Shown: in pieces, positions 31,114 through 41,259 of the stretch
Numbering within the stretch: the stretch's first letter is position 1
How the letters are laid out: each line of letters starts with the position of its first letter
Source of the DNA: Spongospora subterranea f. sp. subterranea
Lineage: Eukaryota; Endomyxa: Phytomyxea; Phytomyxea; Plasmodiophorida
DNA: 64,000 nucleotides
NCBI GenBank assembly: GCA_049724395.1
Contig: JAUGWO010000057.1
Coordinates: 95,616-159,615, forward strand
Direction of reading: 5' to 3'
The notes under the pieces: generated by a model
What the model was told of the DNA's origin: nothing
Seen by the model: only the letters and a program-made list of their open reading frames with translations
Databases searched by the model: none
Translations under genes and position numbers: made by a program

Positions 31114-31739
31114 ATCTTCTAGTTTTGAGCTTTGCCTATCATATTATCGGTATCAGAAACCTGTTTCGCTGAACCCTGACCGTGTTTCAACAAATGCTTT
31201 TGTTGTGCGAAAATGGGTTCCTGTAAGAAGTATGTTTCTGAAGAAAATAGGGCGGCCGGCCCCGAAGTGTGGCTGGAGTGGATTCATCTGGACGATGCGC
31301 TCTGCATTTGGGCGATATTACACATGACCGCACTGCAGCGATGGCACCATTACATGATGGTCATTGCGTTAAGAGCATGTTCTGCAAGTTCCAACTTGAT
31401 TGCAAGTTTCTGACGAACCCAGCAATTAGTTTAGGCAAATGCACAAAATACCGGGGCCTCATCGGCCGCACCAACCTTGCAATTTTAATCACCGTTTCGC
31501 TGTTCAAGCAATATTTGTCAATACGACTCCCGTTGGGTAACAACCGCTCTCTTGCTGGAAGTCGATTCTGCTGTTGAAGGCGACACATTCAAACGCCACA
31601 AAAAATGAAACATGCGGTCGGACACCTACTAATTCCGCTGGCATCGGCGACGTGACACAATTGAGCAAGGAGGCCACTTGTTTCCTATTGTCCTCTGACG
31701 AAATGTCACAGGAAAAGTACAGCAGGAACAGTATTGTCC
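31114..31739. other. Intergenic, no gene recognised
   Basis: A plus-strand frame (31269-31577) contains DITHDRTAAMAPLHDGHCVK but no domain and no conserved motif. Nothing else supportable was seen. Confidence 0.3.
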
Positions 31740-31795
31740 CCTATTTTAGACATTTGTTCCACACCCCTAATTTAGACATTTGTTCCACACAAACC
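31740..31795. repeat. Two tandem copies of a ~26-bp unit
   Basis: tttagacatttgttccacac occurs at about 31745 and again at about 31771, with ccctat or ccctaa between. A simple local duplication next to the Copia-derived sequence. Confidence 0.7.
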
Positions 31796-31947
31796 AAGCC
31801 AGATACACGACCTTGTCCGAATGGCAGCGGCTCATTGCTAAACGTGAACGGGAGGTGGTAAACCAAAAAGGGGTCCATGATTGTAGTGTGTATGTACTGT
31901 ACACCCAACACACACCAATGCGAGATTAATCCTGGATTAATCAACAA
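31796..31947 (-). mobile_element. LTR-like end of the minus-oriented Copia fossil
   Basis: On the minus strand a segment starting tgttgattaatcc and continuing atctcgcattggtgtg resembles the sequence at 37119-37155 on the plus strand. The two would be the inner starts of 3' LTRs of the oppositely oriented Copia fossils between them. Similarity fades after about 45 bp, so the LTR extent is uncertain and the elements are not young. Confidence 0.4.
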
Positions 31948-31948
31948 A

Positions 31949-34106
31949 CACCAAAATCATGAAAGTACAGTAATTCACACCAAGCTTGCGCATGGGTACT
32001 GTATCAATCTGTAGATTATGAGTTAAATACGGGGGACGAGAAAAGACTGGTCACATTGACTGGTCGCCCAAGGGCTCGAGAAAAAGCTGGTCACATTCTG
32101 ACTGGGAGATTCACCCGAAATTATATTGAATGGTCATTGAATTCGATGGAACCAAGGGTATCTCAATGGAGTAATCATCCGGGGTTCTTGTCGAGATATT
32201 TATTGCGCCCGGCAACTATAAGGGGAGTCGATCCCCGATAACAGCGAACGACGGGTACGACTAAAACGACGACGAAAAAATCTAGACTGGTTTAGTACAC
32301 CGAAAAAAGTGTCAGCGCGAGAGCTAGTATGGTATGCGATGAAAAATTCTCTTTGACAAATTCATCGCTAGAGTCGGTATCAGATTCCGAATCCGATACC
32401 GTCTGTAATTCAGAAAATGCTCGTTGGTCCGATACCGTCTGCAATTCCGAATATGGTCGTTTGTCTGTTTCAGACTTGCTGGCGCCGACGCTGCCGTGCA
32501 CTCTTATCGATAGGAGTGTCGCGAATGTGATAAGGTTCCGTTGCGTACAGATGGAAATTGTCGATATTTGTTTGACGAAGCTTCTAAAAAGTCCAACTTG
32601 GTCGCTCGGTACTCCAATTGGCAATGGAGAGTTACCAACACTCGCTACCGTTCGCTGCCATCCAAGCCCTACGCGATTAAAATCACCAATAAAGGTGTGC
32701 AGACAACATTACTTGCTCCAACTTGGCATGTGCATATAGGCGTCGTCCGATCAGAACAACCGGACAACTTTGAACGAACGTAAATGTCACAACCCAATCA
32801 CAAGTCTGAAACCTTGTGCATTGCTTACTTCTTATAATGTTGCAGGTGCCGCGTATGCAGCAGCGACATGGTTCGAAGCGTATGTCTTGCAAAATGTGTA
32901 TGGGTGAAGGCAACATTCTGTGATCGGGCCATCATTATACATGCTGACCGGCATTCACATGCCGTGCCACATGTGTTCAAGCGTGACTTTTACTGCCAAA
33001 AGTTGCTCACTGACAGGTTCTGTAATAATCCCAGGACGAAAGCTGTCACGCTTGTTACCGGTATGCAAATCGGTCTGTGAGATCGATGAATCTTACGGTA
33101 ACCTGTCAAGAGTAGCGTATTTCCGACGTCAGGTGTTGCGAGACCTTGGTGTTAGACAACCAGCTGCTTGGTCTAAGGCATGTGAATGTCGGTCAGAATG
33201 TATAATGATGACCCGATCACAAAATGTTGCCTCCCATTTTGCAGGACATACGATTCGAACTATGTCGCTGCTGCAATACGCGGCATCTGCAACAACATCA
33301 TAATAAGTAAGCAACTGTACAAGGTTTCAGACGTGTGACTGAGTTGTGACATCACGTTCGTTTAAAGTTGTCCGGTTGTTCTGTTTCGGACGACGCCTAT
33401 ATGCACATGCCAAGTTGGAGCAAGTAATGTTGCCTGCACACCTTATTGGTGATTTTAAACGAGTAGGGCTTGGATGGCAGCGAACTGTAGCGAGTGTTGG
33501 TAACTCTCCATTGCCAATTGGAGTACCGAGCGACCAAGTTGGACTTCTTAGAAGCTTCGTCAAACAAATATCGACAATTTCCATCTGTACGCAACGGAAC
33601 CTTATCACGGTCGACGTACTGATTCGCGACACTCCTATCGATAAGAGTGCACGGCAGCGCCGGCGCTAGCAAGCCTGAAACAGACCACGACCACATTTAT
33701 CGGATTCGAAATCCGATACCGACTCTAGCGATGAATTCGTCGAAGAGGATCCTTCATCGCACACCATCCATATTACCTCTCGCGCTGACAAAACGGAAGA
33801 GGAATATCTCGACAAGAACTCCGGATGATTACTCCACTGAGGTACACTTGAGTGTACATGGCAATCCAACAAATTCGACTGAACACACATTGACTGGTCA
33901 TTTACGGCAATTTTGAAGTGATCAGTCAATGTGACCAGTCAATGTGACCAGTCAATGTGACCAGTCAATGTGACCAGTCAATGTGACCAGTCAATGTGAC
34001 CAGTCAATGTGACCAGTCTTTTCTCGTCCCCCCTAGTGTCGTCGTTCCTACCGTATTCAAATTGATACACATGCGCATGTTTTGTGTGTACTTTCATGAT
34101 TTTGGT
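31949..34106. repeat. Large imperfect palindrome (~2.16 kb, arms ~1 kb)
   Basis: Outer ends read accaaaatcatgaaagtac (31949) and its reverse complement (34088-34106). Inward, matched pairs include the gacgagaaaagac blocks (32036 and 34015), gctagagtcggtatcagatt against its complement at 33711-33730, the tcgataggagtg/cactcctatcgat pair (32508, 33636), caattggcaatggagag (32617) with its complement (33508), and gcaacattctgtgatcggg (32909) with its complement (33215). Arms are diverged by scattered changes and indels; the unpaired centre is about 100-200 bp near 33070. Both arms are partly open: RTDGNCRYLFDEASKKSNL and YSNWQWRVTNTRYRSLPSKP are encoded in each arm in opposite directions. It sits inside the region of the minus-oriented Copia fossil. 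Confidence 0.85.
33922..34018. repeat. Tandem 13-bp repeat, about 7 copies
   Basis: The unit gtgaccagtcaat is repeated almost perfectly about seven times near the right end of the palindrome. Only one or two related units (gactggtcacattgactggtc, 32047-32067) lie at the mirror position in the left arm, so the array expanded after the palindrome formed. Confidence 0.9.
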
Positions 34107-34109
34107 ATG

Positions 34110-35170
34110 TCAAACTACAGATTGATTCCGAGGACAATCTAGACGCCCAAGAAAGTCAATGGTGGTTGAAATGAGAGAACACAGCCCAAATGTTGAGTAT
34201 CGTGCCCTTTCGTGGGAGCAGATGTTCGTCGAACGATTCATCCCGACTAGTGAATAGACGGTGGGTGTTTTGTTCCTGTAGTTGGTATCCCTTCTGATCA
34301 CCTGCATATCCTAACATGGAGTTGCCTTAGGATCACGTCGTTGTACGTGTGCGTAAGCTCGGCATCCAAAAACTATAAGATGACTGATTTAAGGTTTCCT
34401 TCCCATCCACACTTCGTATGATGATATTCGTTAGTTTGGGTATGTTTGAAGTCGGTTGGTTATATGAGCTGCGGTCGCCATTTCGAATTGCAAGTAATCG
34501 TGGGGTAATCCGGCATGTGCGAGAAATGTTCGACAAGCGTTCTGTTCATCCGTTCGGCTACGCCGTTCTGCTCCGGGGTATACGGGATGGTAGTTTGAGA
34601 TTTGATTCCCGTTGATCGGAGTATGGATTGTGAGTGGTTAGACATAAATTCGCCTCCGTTGTCGGACTGGATAACGTTCACCTGTTGCCGTAAAGCGCTC
34701 ATACTGTGCTATGCATTGGATTATGAGATCGGCTGCTTCAGACTTGTTTCTCAATAAGATCACGGACTGAACTCGTCTACGATGGGCATAGCATATCGGG
34801 CCCCTTGATGCTTTTTCGTTTGCATTGGTCAGCATAAATCGACGTCAAGGACTCTCCCTGGAACTGTCCTCCTTCGGCTGGGGTCGCCCGTTGACAATGA
34901 AGGTCGGGTTGCTTTACCTACTTGGCAGGCTTCGCATCTGTTCGGCTTGGTGGATTCGGAATTCTTGATTCCAGTTGCGATGTACTTGGAAGCTATTTCT
35001 TGTGCGACCTTCATTGGGGAGTGTGCCAGTTTGTGTTGCCAGTGTATGGCTGATGCGGCATAAGCCTTGTGGTGTTTTTATTTGCAGGGGTATATAGAGT
35101 CCGTCCTCTCGTGGTCCAGATTGCATGACGTTCTTATCTTTGTATAATTCAAGACCATCGACGTTGAACG
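34110..35170 (-). mobile_element. Ty1/Copia fossil, minus orientation, integrase region
   Basis: Minus-strand remnants of a Copia pol: the gag-pre-integrase zinc-binding portion (CEACQVGKATRPS, about 34900) and the integrase core (IQSDNGGEFMS, TPEQNGVAERMNRTLVE, 34560-34680), running on to the integrase C-terminal part near 34320. Its 3' half appears replaced or displaced by the large palindrome. It carries many breaks, is incomplete and is clearly old. Confidence 0.8.
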
Positions 35171-35189
35171 TCGCCTTGTCAGTATCTCC

Positions 35190-36900
35190 GTCTTCACAGG
35201 CTTTGCCAATTGAATATCACAATACGAGGTGTGGATGGGAAAGGAAACCCGACATCAGTCACCTCAGAGTTTTTGGATGCCGAGCTTACGCGCGTACCCG
35301 ATCAACTACGACGAAAAGTTTATCCTAAGGCAACTCCATAGGATATGCAAGTGATCAGAAGGGATACCAACTGCAGGGAGAATACACCCACTGTCTATTC
35401 ACAAGTCGGAAAGTATCGTTCGACGAACATCTACTCCCACGAAAGGGCACGACACTCAGCACGACGCTCAAAGGAAACGAGAAACAGACATTACCACAAA
35501 CTTCTCCAGCTATACCACGACAGCACCGCAGCCGAAGATGATGACGCGAAGGCTATCCCATTCGCTAAGGCTCCCGCGGCAACACCGAAAACAGGATCGA
35601 CTACATCCAGCCATCAGCTGCGCAAGTCATTTTTCCCGAACTTCAATAAAGGCATGAGCCCGTTAACAAGGCACAAGAACACGTGCGCCAACAGTAATTG
35701 GGAAGATGAAGTTATCGACAGACCAACCTTAACAAAGACACAAGCCGGATGCAGTAATCGTGAACATTAAGTCCTAGACAGATTAAACTCAATATAATCA
35801 AGTCGAAGGTAGTGATCATGAAGATGAGGTGATAGACGAGGAGCGCGCATGGAAAACGCTAATTCCCACTTTACGAAGATCGTCCAGATTCAAAGGGCCG
35901 CCGATGCTCCAACGCTTCATGTATCTCAAACATATGGACATTATATGATCAGGACCTTTCAGCAAACCCGATATATCAGACATGGTTTGCTCAAAGGTCC
36001 AAATTCCTTCATCGGTTCATGACGCGATAGCAAGCCCATTTGCTGGATATTGGCGCGATGCAATCATAAATGAGCACAAGAACATGGTAGAGTTCCGTAC
36101 ATTCGACCTCGTCACAAGGATAACTCAGGATTGATTGAGAAGTTCAAGGCCCGGCTTGTAGCGAAAGGATTTTCGCAGCGTTGTTGCCTCGATTACAATG
36201 AAACTTTTGCCCCTGTGGCTTATCAGGAATCCTTGAGAACACTGCTCGCCCTATCAGCCCTACACAGCTTAAGATTTCGCTAATTAGACATAGTGGGAGC
36301 GTATCTAAATAAAGACATTGAGGAGGAGCTTTACATGGCCCAGCCCGAAGTTCAGCAAGGCCCTAACCAGGTATGGCGGTTGAACAAAGCCATATAGGTC
36401 TGAAACAGGCAGGATGTGTCTGGAATAAAATGATCAACGAACTCTTGGTGACAAAGCTAGCTTCAAAAATTGCAACGTGCAAACCTACCAAGACTCCTCA
36501 TCAACCGAGTATATTACCTGGAGATGAACATGAGGCCGGCTGATGAAGAAGAACGTGCCAAGATGAAGACTATTCCATACGGTAGCCTAGTTGGAGCCCT
36601 AAATTACATTTTTACTAACACCAGACCAGATATATCGACCGCAATGGTCACCCTTTGCCGATTCATATCCGACCATGGTACACTACACTGGACGGCCGCA
36701 AACGTTCGTTGCATGCAATACCAGGATCATAGCGAAAAATTGGTCCCAATGCAGTTCAATCCACTTAACGGAGATACGTGTCTGTCCATGGCATCTAACA
36801 CACGAAGAGCGCAAGGAAGTAGTTTTGCCTTTGCGAACAGATCAGGAACGGTAACACCTAATCCCTATCGAATAAAAATCAGTCTCAACTTTCCAGTGTG
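35190..36900 (+). mobile_element. Ty1/Copia fossil, plus orientation, integrase C-term/RT/RNase H
   Basis: Plus-strand remnants in Copia order: integrase C-terminal part (LRVFGCRAYARTRS, about 35270), an acidic linker, RT (KARLVAKGFSQR, LRTLLALSA, EELYMAQPE, 36150-36350) and RNase H-side sequence (YGSLVGALNYI, TRPDISTA, 36570-36650). Its first ~280 bp (35200-35470) are the inverted counterpart of 34120-34400, so this copy and its neighbour belong to one family and lie in opposite orientation. A possible 3' LTR start lies at 37119. It is incomplete with many breaks and is old. Confidence 0.8.
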
Positions 36901-37593
36901 AATATCACAAAGAAAACAATGGATACCGCGATAGTGCATTTTGGTCTACCATCCGTTGCTAGAGCCTCAGATGGATACTGTTTGGAAAATATGATCTGCT
37001 TTGACACCGTTCGGTTCAGATTTCCAATTTATATTGTTCACTTCGTAGTAAATCGGCCTGCGACCTTTGGAAAAACGGTAAACCGATGATTATTACTCGG
37101 GCGGAAACTTGAGTGTGTGTGTTGATTAATCCAATATTGATCTCGCATTGGTGTGTTGAATTTGACCAAAAGAAAGGACCCGTAAACACCAGATGCGATT
37201 AATCAAGCGACTGTTCGCGTAGAGCGTGCCACAAGCATTTTCTGTACAAGATTCTGGAGTGTTTTTGTGCAACCAGGGAATATAGTGTTGAACCAAACTC
37301 ACGTCGTGAATCGCCGCTCAGCGGTTGACTCAATATAGGCTGCATGTTCAATCATCTGGTTTGGAGCGCGTCCTCAGTTCGACGACGACGGAAGAACCGG
37401 TGAAAATCTTCACTGTCGGGGACGTTGGACACCGTGTTCCAAATCTGTCAAATAAATCTACCTAGCAGCAACCTTCGTCCGAAACCCCATTGGCGGCGTA
37501 ATCCAGTTTCCGGCCTCTAATAAGTCGAAACGAGTATCGAAGATGGTCTACTGTTTTCTGTCGCCCATGACAACTATCAAATTCAATATCGTT
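36901..37593. other. Copia 3' flank with LTR-like start; no gene
   Basis: Beyond the RNase H region the sequence becomes non-coding. At 37119 tgttgattaatcc...ctcgcattggtgtg mirrors 31947-31913 and may begin an LTR. No complete LTR or second copy could be delimited. Confidence 0.4.
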
Positions 37594-38091
37594 TTAAGCT
37601 TGCTTTATATCACTTGACTTCGCTTTTCGCAAGTCATTCTCAGAATTGAAAAAAGACAAAAAGATGTGTTCAAAGATGTCCATAACCTCCCAAATGCCTT
37701 CCTGAATTTCCCAAAGCAGAACTAAAGATGTTGCGATCAGATAGTTGGTTGAGCGTGTAGCGGTATCCACGATGATTTCATCTGCAACCTGAACTGATTC
37801 TGGCCTTATTTCGCCTTCTTCATGATCTTGGAGCTGCTCTTGAAACTCATCGTGAGCGTTTTCAAATACTTCTTGATCAAAAGTTTCTTGATCCTGGCCT
37901 TGAAGAGGTGGTAAGGCACTTTCGTCACGATTACCAAGTAAAACTCCAGTAGAGCTTTTGGATACGAGATCGTCCAGGAAGTGAACGGCCTTTGCGACAG
38001 CTGACAGCGGCGACTGGCGGCCTTCAGCTTCGTCGGACTTAGCAACATTGAGAGCAACAACGAGTGCCACCAACAGTAATAGTTTTGCCAT
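37594..38091 (-). CDS. Small protein with signal peptide and C-terminal TM segment
   Basis: ATG 38091 starts a strong signal peptide (MAKLLLLVALVVALNVAKS, cleavage near KSD/EA). An upstream GTG in the same frame is not a likely eukaryotic start. The ~165-residue product continues with VAKAVHFLDDLVSKSS, a very acidic Gln/Glu-rich region (QDQETFDQEVFENAHDEFQE), then a hydrophobic segment (STNYLIATSLVLLWEI) and an amphipathic Phe-rich tail (IFEHIFLSFFNSEND). No introns and no known domain. Similar in layout, not in sequence, to the product of 30589-31113. Possibly a lineage-specific surface or effector-like protein; that is inference only. Confidence 0.65.
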   Translation of the reverse strand: MAKLLLLVALVVALNVAKSDEAEGRQSPLSAVAKAVHFLDDLVSKSSTGVLLGNRDESALPPLQGQDQETFDQEVFENAHDEFQEQLQDHEEGEIRPESVQVADEIIVDTATRSTNYLIATSLVLLWEIQEGIWEVMDIFEHIFLSFFNSENDLRKAKSSDIKQA

Positions 38092-39090
38092 TGATTCAAA
38101 CGATATCACTTTGTGATCCAGTTGTCAGGACGTCAAGGTGTCTAGAAACTCCGCTGCGGCATCGCCGCCACGGTATATCGTCCTGGACTAATATTAGGGC
38201 TCACTGGTAGGTCTGGATAATGCGCAAAATTCGGAGAATAGGTCAATTTGGTCTGTACACTGAACCTTGTGGAGCCCATTTGCGCTGTTTCCCTGTCAGA
38301 ACGTCCAACCCTTATTATTCCCGTAGAGGGCACATCCAAAACTCATTTAGAGCCGTTGGGTCGATTTTCGACCCACCAGGGGGCACATCTTCTCGAACTG
38401 TATTGCCTAACCCGGGACAGAAGTTTCCAATATTAATTTTTAGTATAAATATGCACAATTTTTTTTTGGGTCAAGCCAGTCATTCGCGATATGAAATTAC
38501 TGAACGCTGACCGCCATGCACTGTTAAGGGTTTGTCTGATGCGGAATATAAAATTCTAAAAGTAACAGATTTGATTGCTGTACGATACGAACAGCATCAA
38601 CGCTCTATGGTTCTGTTAAGAGCACGATATAGCACTTCTGTAGAATGAACTTGTCATGTGATTCTGATATTCAGTCAAACGATGACGACCGAGGGTCGAT
38701 CTTACAACTTCCAAAAACCATCAGTGGTGACATTTCTCAAGATTGGTTTGCGACGTTAGTACAACCCGCCGTGTTTTCTTCAATTTTGATCATGTGTTCA
38801 TTGCGGACCCTGGAACTTTTCACTAGAAACATCAGATGGATAGAATCAATCTGGCTGTCGTCAGACACAAGACGAAATGGCAACTCATTGTTTGCCAGTT
38901 CGTTGTTCCGATGCGCGGTCGATGCAGACATCAGGCACCTAAAAAGTGTCGGAGCGAAACATTCAGGGAAACCATGAATCCAGTGTTGACAACAGAAAAC
39001 TTCGGAGGGAATGAACACATACGACATTGGCATGAGAAGAATTACTAGAGAAATATTCAGAGTATTACTCCCCGACGCTTCTTTCAACCA
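38092..39090. other. Region with open frames, no gene recognised
   Basis: Frames on both strands overlap at 38645-39087 (about 110 codons each). None shows a domain. The sequence at about 39090-39150 begins similarity to the dispersed family described from 39100 onward. Confidence 0.3.
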
Positions 39091-39094
39091 AATT

Positions 39095-39300
39095 CATGAA
39101 ACATGCCTCGCTGGCTGATATGTTTATCTTTTGAGTAGAGTCCAGGTCGCAGTTGGTTTCTCGTTTCGATGATATGGGGGTGATCGCCCTTTCCCAATCA
39201 TACCGTGAATGTAAGCGTCCACAGAGAATTGCTTGCTTCTCTGCTGATCCAAAGAGTGCCCTCTTGATGAATTCAGTAACGGCTGATCACCTGAGTGAAC
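39095..39300 (+). repeat. Dispersed coding-like family, copy 1
   Basis: Contains cctcgctggctg, agagtccag.tc.cagttg (matching 51590-51640) and then the frame VSRFDDMGVIALSQS with KRPQRIACFSADP. Related pieces occur at 39.7, 40.1, 40.9, 51.5, 52.6 and 54.6 kb. The shared core is a short stretch like SFSDA..IVVVDSGT preceded by gtgatcgcc (VIA). Confidence 0.55.
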
Positions 39301-39689
39301 CCGATTTCCTCAGGAGATCTGTGATTCCAAAGGTAACCGGTCGTCGTCACAGCTGCTACGCATCTGTCAAACAACCTTTCCTAATTCATTTTCTGAATAC
39401 ACCACTGAAGTTGTCAAGTGTGAACCAAAAAAGTAGGAAACCTCTCTGATATCAGATAATCTCAGGAACTATGCTCATAAAGACAAGTGCATCTTTTCAC
39501 ACATGTGACGTGCTAAACAGAGGGTAATTTTGGTGGAAATTGGGTTCACGACCAATTACAGCCACTTTGGATATGATGTATTCGTCATAATAACGCTTTA
39601 GAATGTGTGTGGCAAGTGCCTGTCGTTGGAAGATGCCTCACACTGTGTGAATTCTTCACATTTGCACAAAGCTGGTCACCGCCGTAAAC

Positions 39690-39900
39690 CTAGTCCAGTC
39701 CCAGATTATTTCTCTTTTCGTTCATGGAGGTGATCGATGTATCCCAAGGATTCCAAAGCGCAAGCGTCCACAGAAAAATGTTTGCTTCTCTGATACGCAG
39801 GGCATCCGCAGAGAATTGAACGCTTTTCTGTGGACGCTTTTGCGTTTTCGTCTTCATTGGGAATACAAGATCACCTTCATCATCGAAACGAGAAATCATC
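39690..39900 (-). repeat. Dispersed coding-like family, copy 2 (internal hairpin)
   Basis: The minus strand reads MISRFDDEGDLVFPMKTKTQ then KRPQKSVQFSADALR, paralogous to copy 1. The segment aagcgtccacagaaaa (39762-39777) is followed 52 bp later by its near complement (ttctgtggacgctt), so this copy also contains an internal inverted repeat. Confidence 0.5.
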
Positions 39901-40089
39901 TGAGATTAAACTACTGCGGCGACCAGCTTTGTGTGTAAAACCCTTATCCACTTTCTATCAGTATTGCACTGAATTTGACAAGCCCGATATTTCAATAATT
40001 GCACTTTTCAGAATGAGCCAAGCTGTTCCCAAATTTGTGTGGTTCACAGTTAAGAGTCATGGACTTGCTCGTTGATATATAGATGCCAG

Positions 40090-40330
40090 GGTACCGGCGA
40101 GTTCGATTGATATGGACCGATCTTGAAATCCGGAATCTCCTGATGCCATTTGCGGAATCCACCACGACGACACTCAGGGCGTCAGCGCCGCGGAGATCTT
40201 TGATTGAAGGCGATCACCTACATTGTGTCCCTACTCTGCAAATCATTTCATCAACGGCCGATGCATCAGAGCCAGCGAGAAAAAGAATTGTCGATAAGAA
40301 ACTCAGAGCGGTGAACATGTAAGATTCATT
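40090..40330 (-). repeat. Dispersed coding-like family, copy 3
   Basis: The minus strand carries gtgatcgcc followed by ADALSVVVVDSANG (about 40205-40150), but upstream and downstream frames do not align, suggesting decay. It aligns over about 240 bp with copy 4 (gaatccaccacgacgac..., then gatgcatca and ttgtcgataagaaact). Confidence 0.5.
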
Positions 40331-40779
40331 AATTGAATAATCATTGCAAAATTTTTCAACACCCGTGTCCTATGAATGAATCTCATTCTGCGCTTGTCTC
40401 CCTTCATCGCTGAAATCATGAAGTTCATGAACAGTTAGCTCAAAGGTCAAACGTCCAGGAACGTTCCACTCCATGGTCAACCCTGGTTCCTCCGTTACGC
40501 TTTTTGACCAGACATTATTGGAAGGGCAATAGACATTAAACATTTGAGCGCATTTTAAACGTTGCCGAGACGTGCGGGTTGAGTGAGACAGGAAAGGCCA
40601 ATGTCACCTTATTATAGCGATCGGCAATATAAATACCTGAGCAGCAGCTGTTGAGAATACCAGACGATACTTTTCATTCCTGGTGACCTCTGAAAAGCAG
40701 AGTAGGTTTTTCAACTGGTTTGGTTCACAATCTGAAGCTTATCTAACTCTTATCTACAAGTCGGCTCGGTGTTTTATGC

Positions 40780-41070
40780 ATTTATTTTGATGGTTGCTTG
40801 TTGACAGAAATGAGTGCCACCTCCCAATCGATTGGTGGAGCCAGTCCTTGGAGTTCGAAATGTCCAGATCTCTGAACTGCAGTCGGGCGACTATTCGTTC
40901 CTGAATCCACCACGACGATAGTCGGGGCTTCAGCGAAGCTGACACATCTCCGTTTTACGGGATTCTTGGAAAGGGCGATCACCTCCAGTATCAAAACAAG
41001 CGACATTCTGAGACTGGACTTTTACGGATGATGCATCATGGCCAAGCGAGGCGTGTCCATGAGTTTTGTT
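40780..41070 (-). repeat. Dispersed coding-like family, copy 4
   Basis: The minus strand reads LEVIALSKNPVKRRCVSFAE then APTIVVVDSGTNSRPTAV (40985-40880) and is open for 74 codons. The best-preserved copy with that at 52.6 kb. Same orientation as copy 3. Confidence 0.55.
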
Positions 41071-41259
41071 GACAAAAGTGTCGAAAAGAAACCTCTGAAT
41101 AAGTCTTTGCTCAATTTTCTCACGTCACTATGTCTTTTTTCTGAGTGTTCTGTTGTCAAATCTTGATTCCTGAGTTCTATAGACAGTTTTATCTGATAGA
41201 GTCTCTCTTGATATATACATAATCGTTGAAACCTTAGAGTCGACGGTCGACGTGCATGA
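41071..41259. other. Short gap before the Copia fossil
   Basis: AT-rich, no gene or repeat recognised. Confidence 0.3.

Noticed and set aside
31949-34106. PiggyBac-type transposase in the palindrome arms
   Set aside because: Acidic Ser/Asp stretches near the arm ends recall piggyBac N-termini, but no catalytic Asp motifs or Cys-rich C-terminus could be placed.
38092-38109. GTG start extending the 37594-38091 gene by six codons
   Set aside because: The ATG at 38091 directly precedes a canonical signal peptide; GTG starts are unlikely in a nuclear eukaryotic gene.
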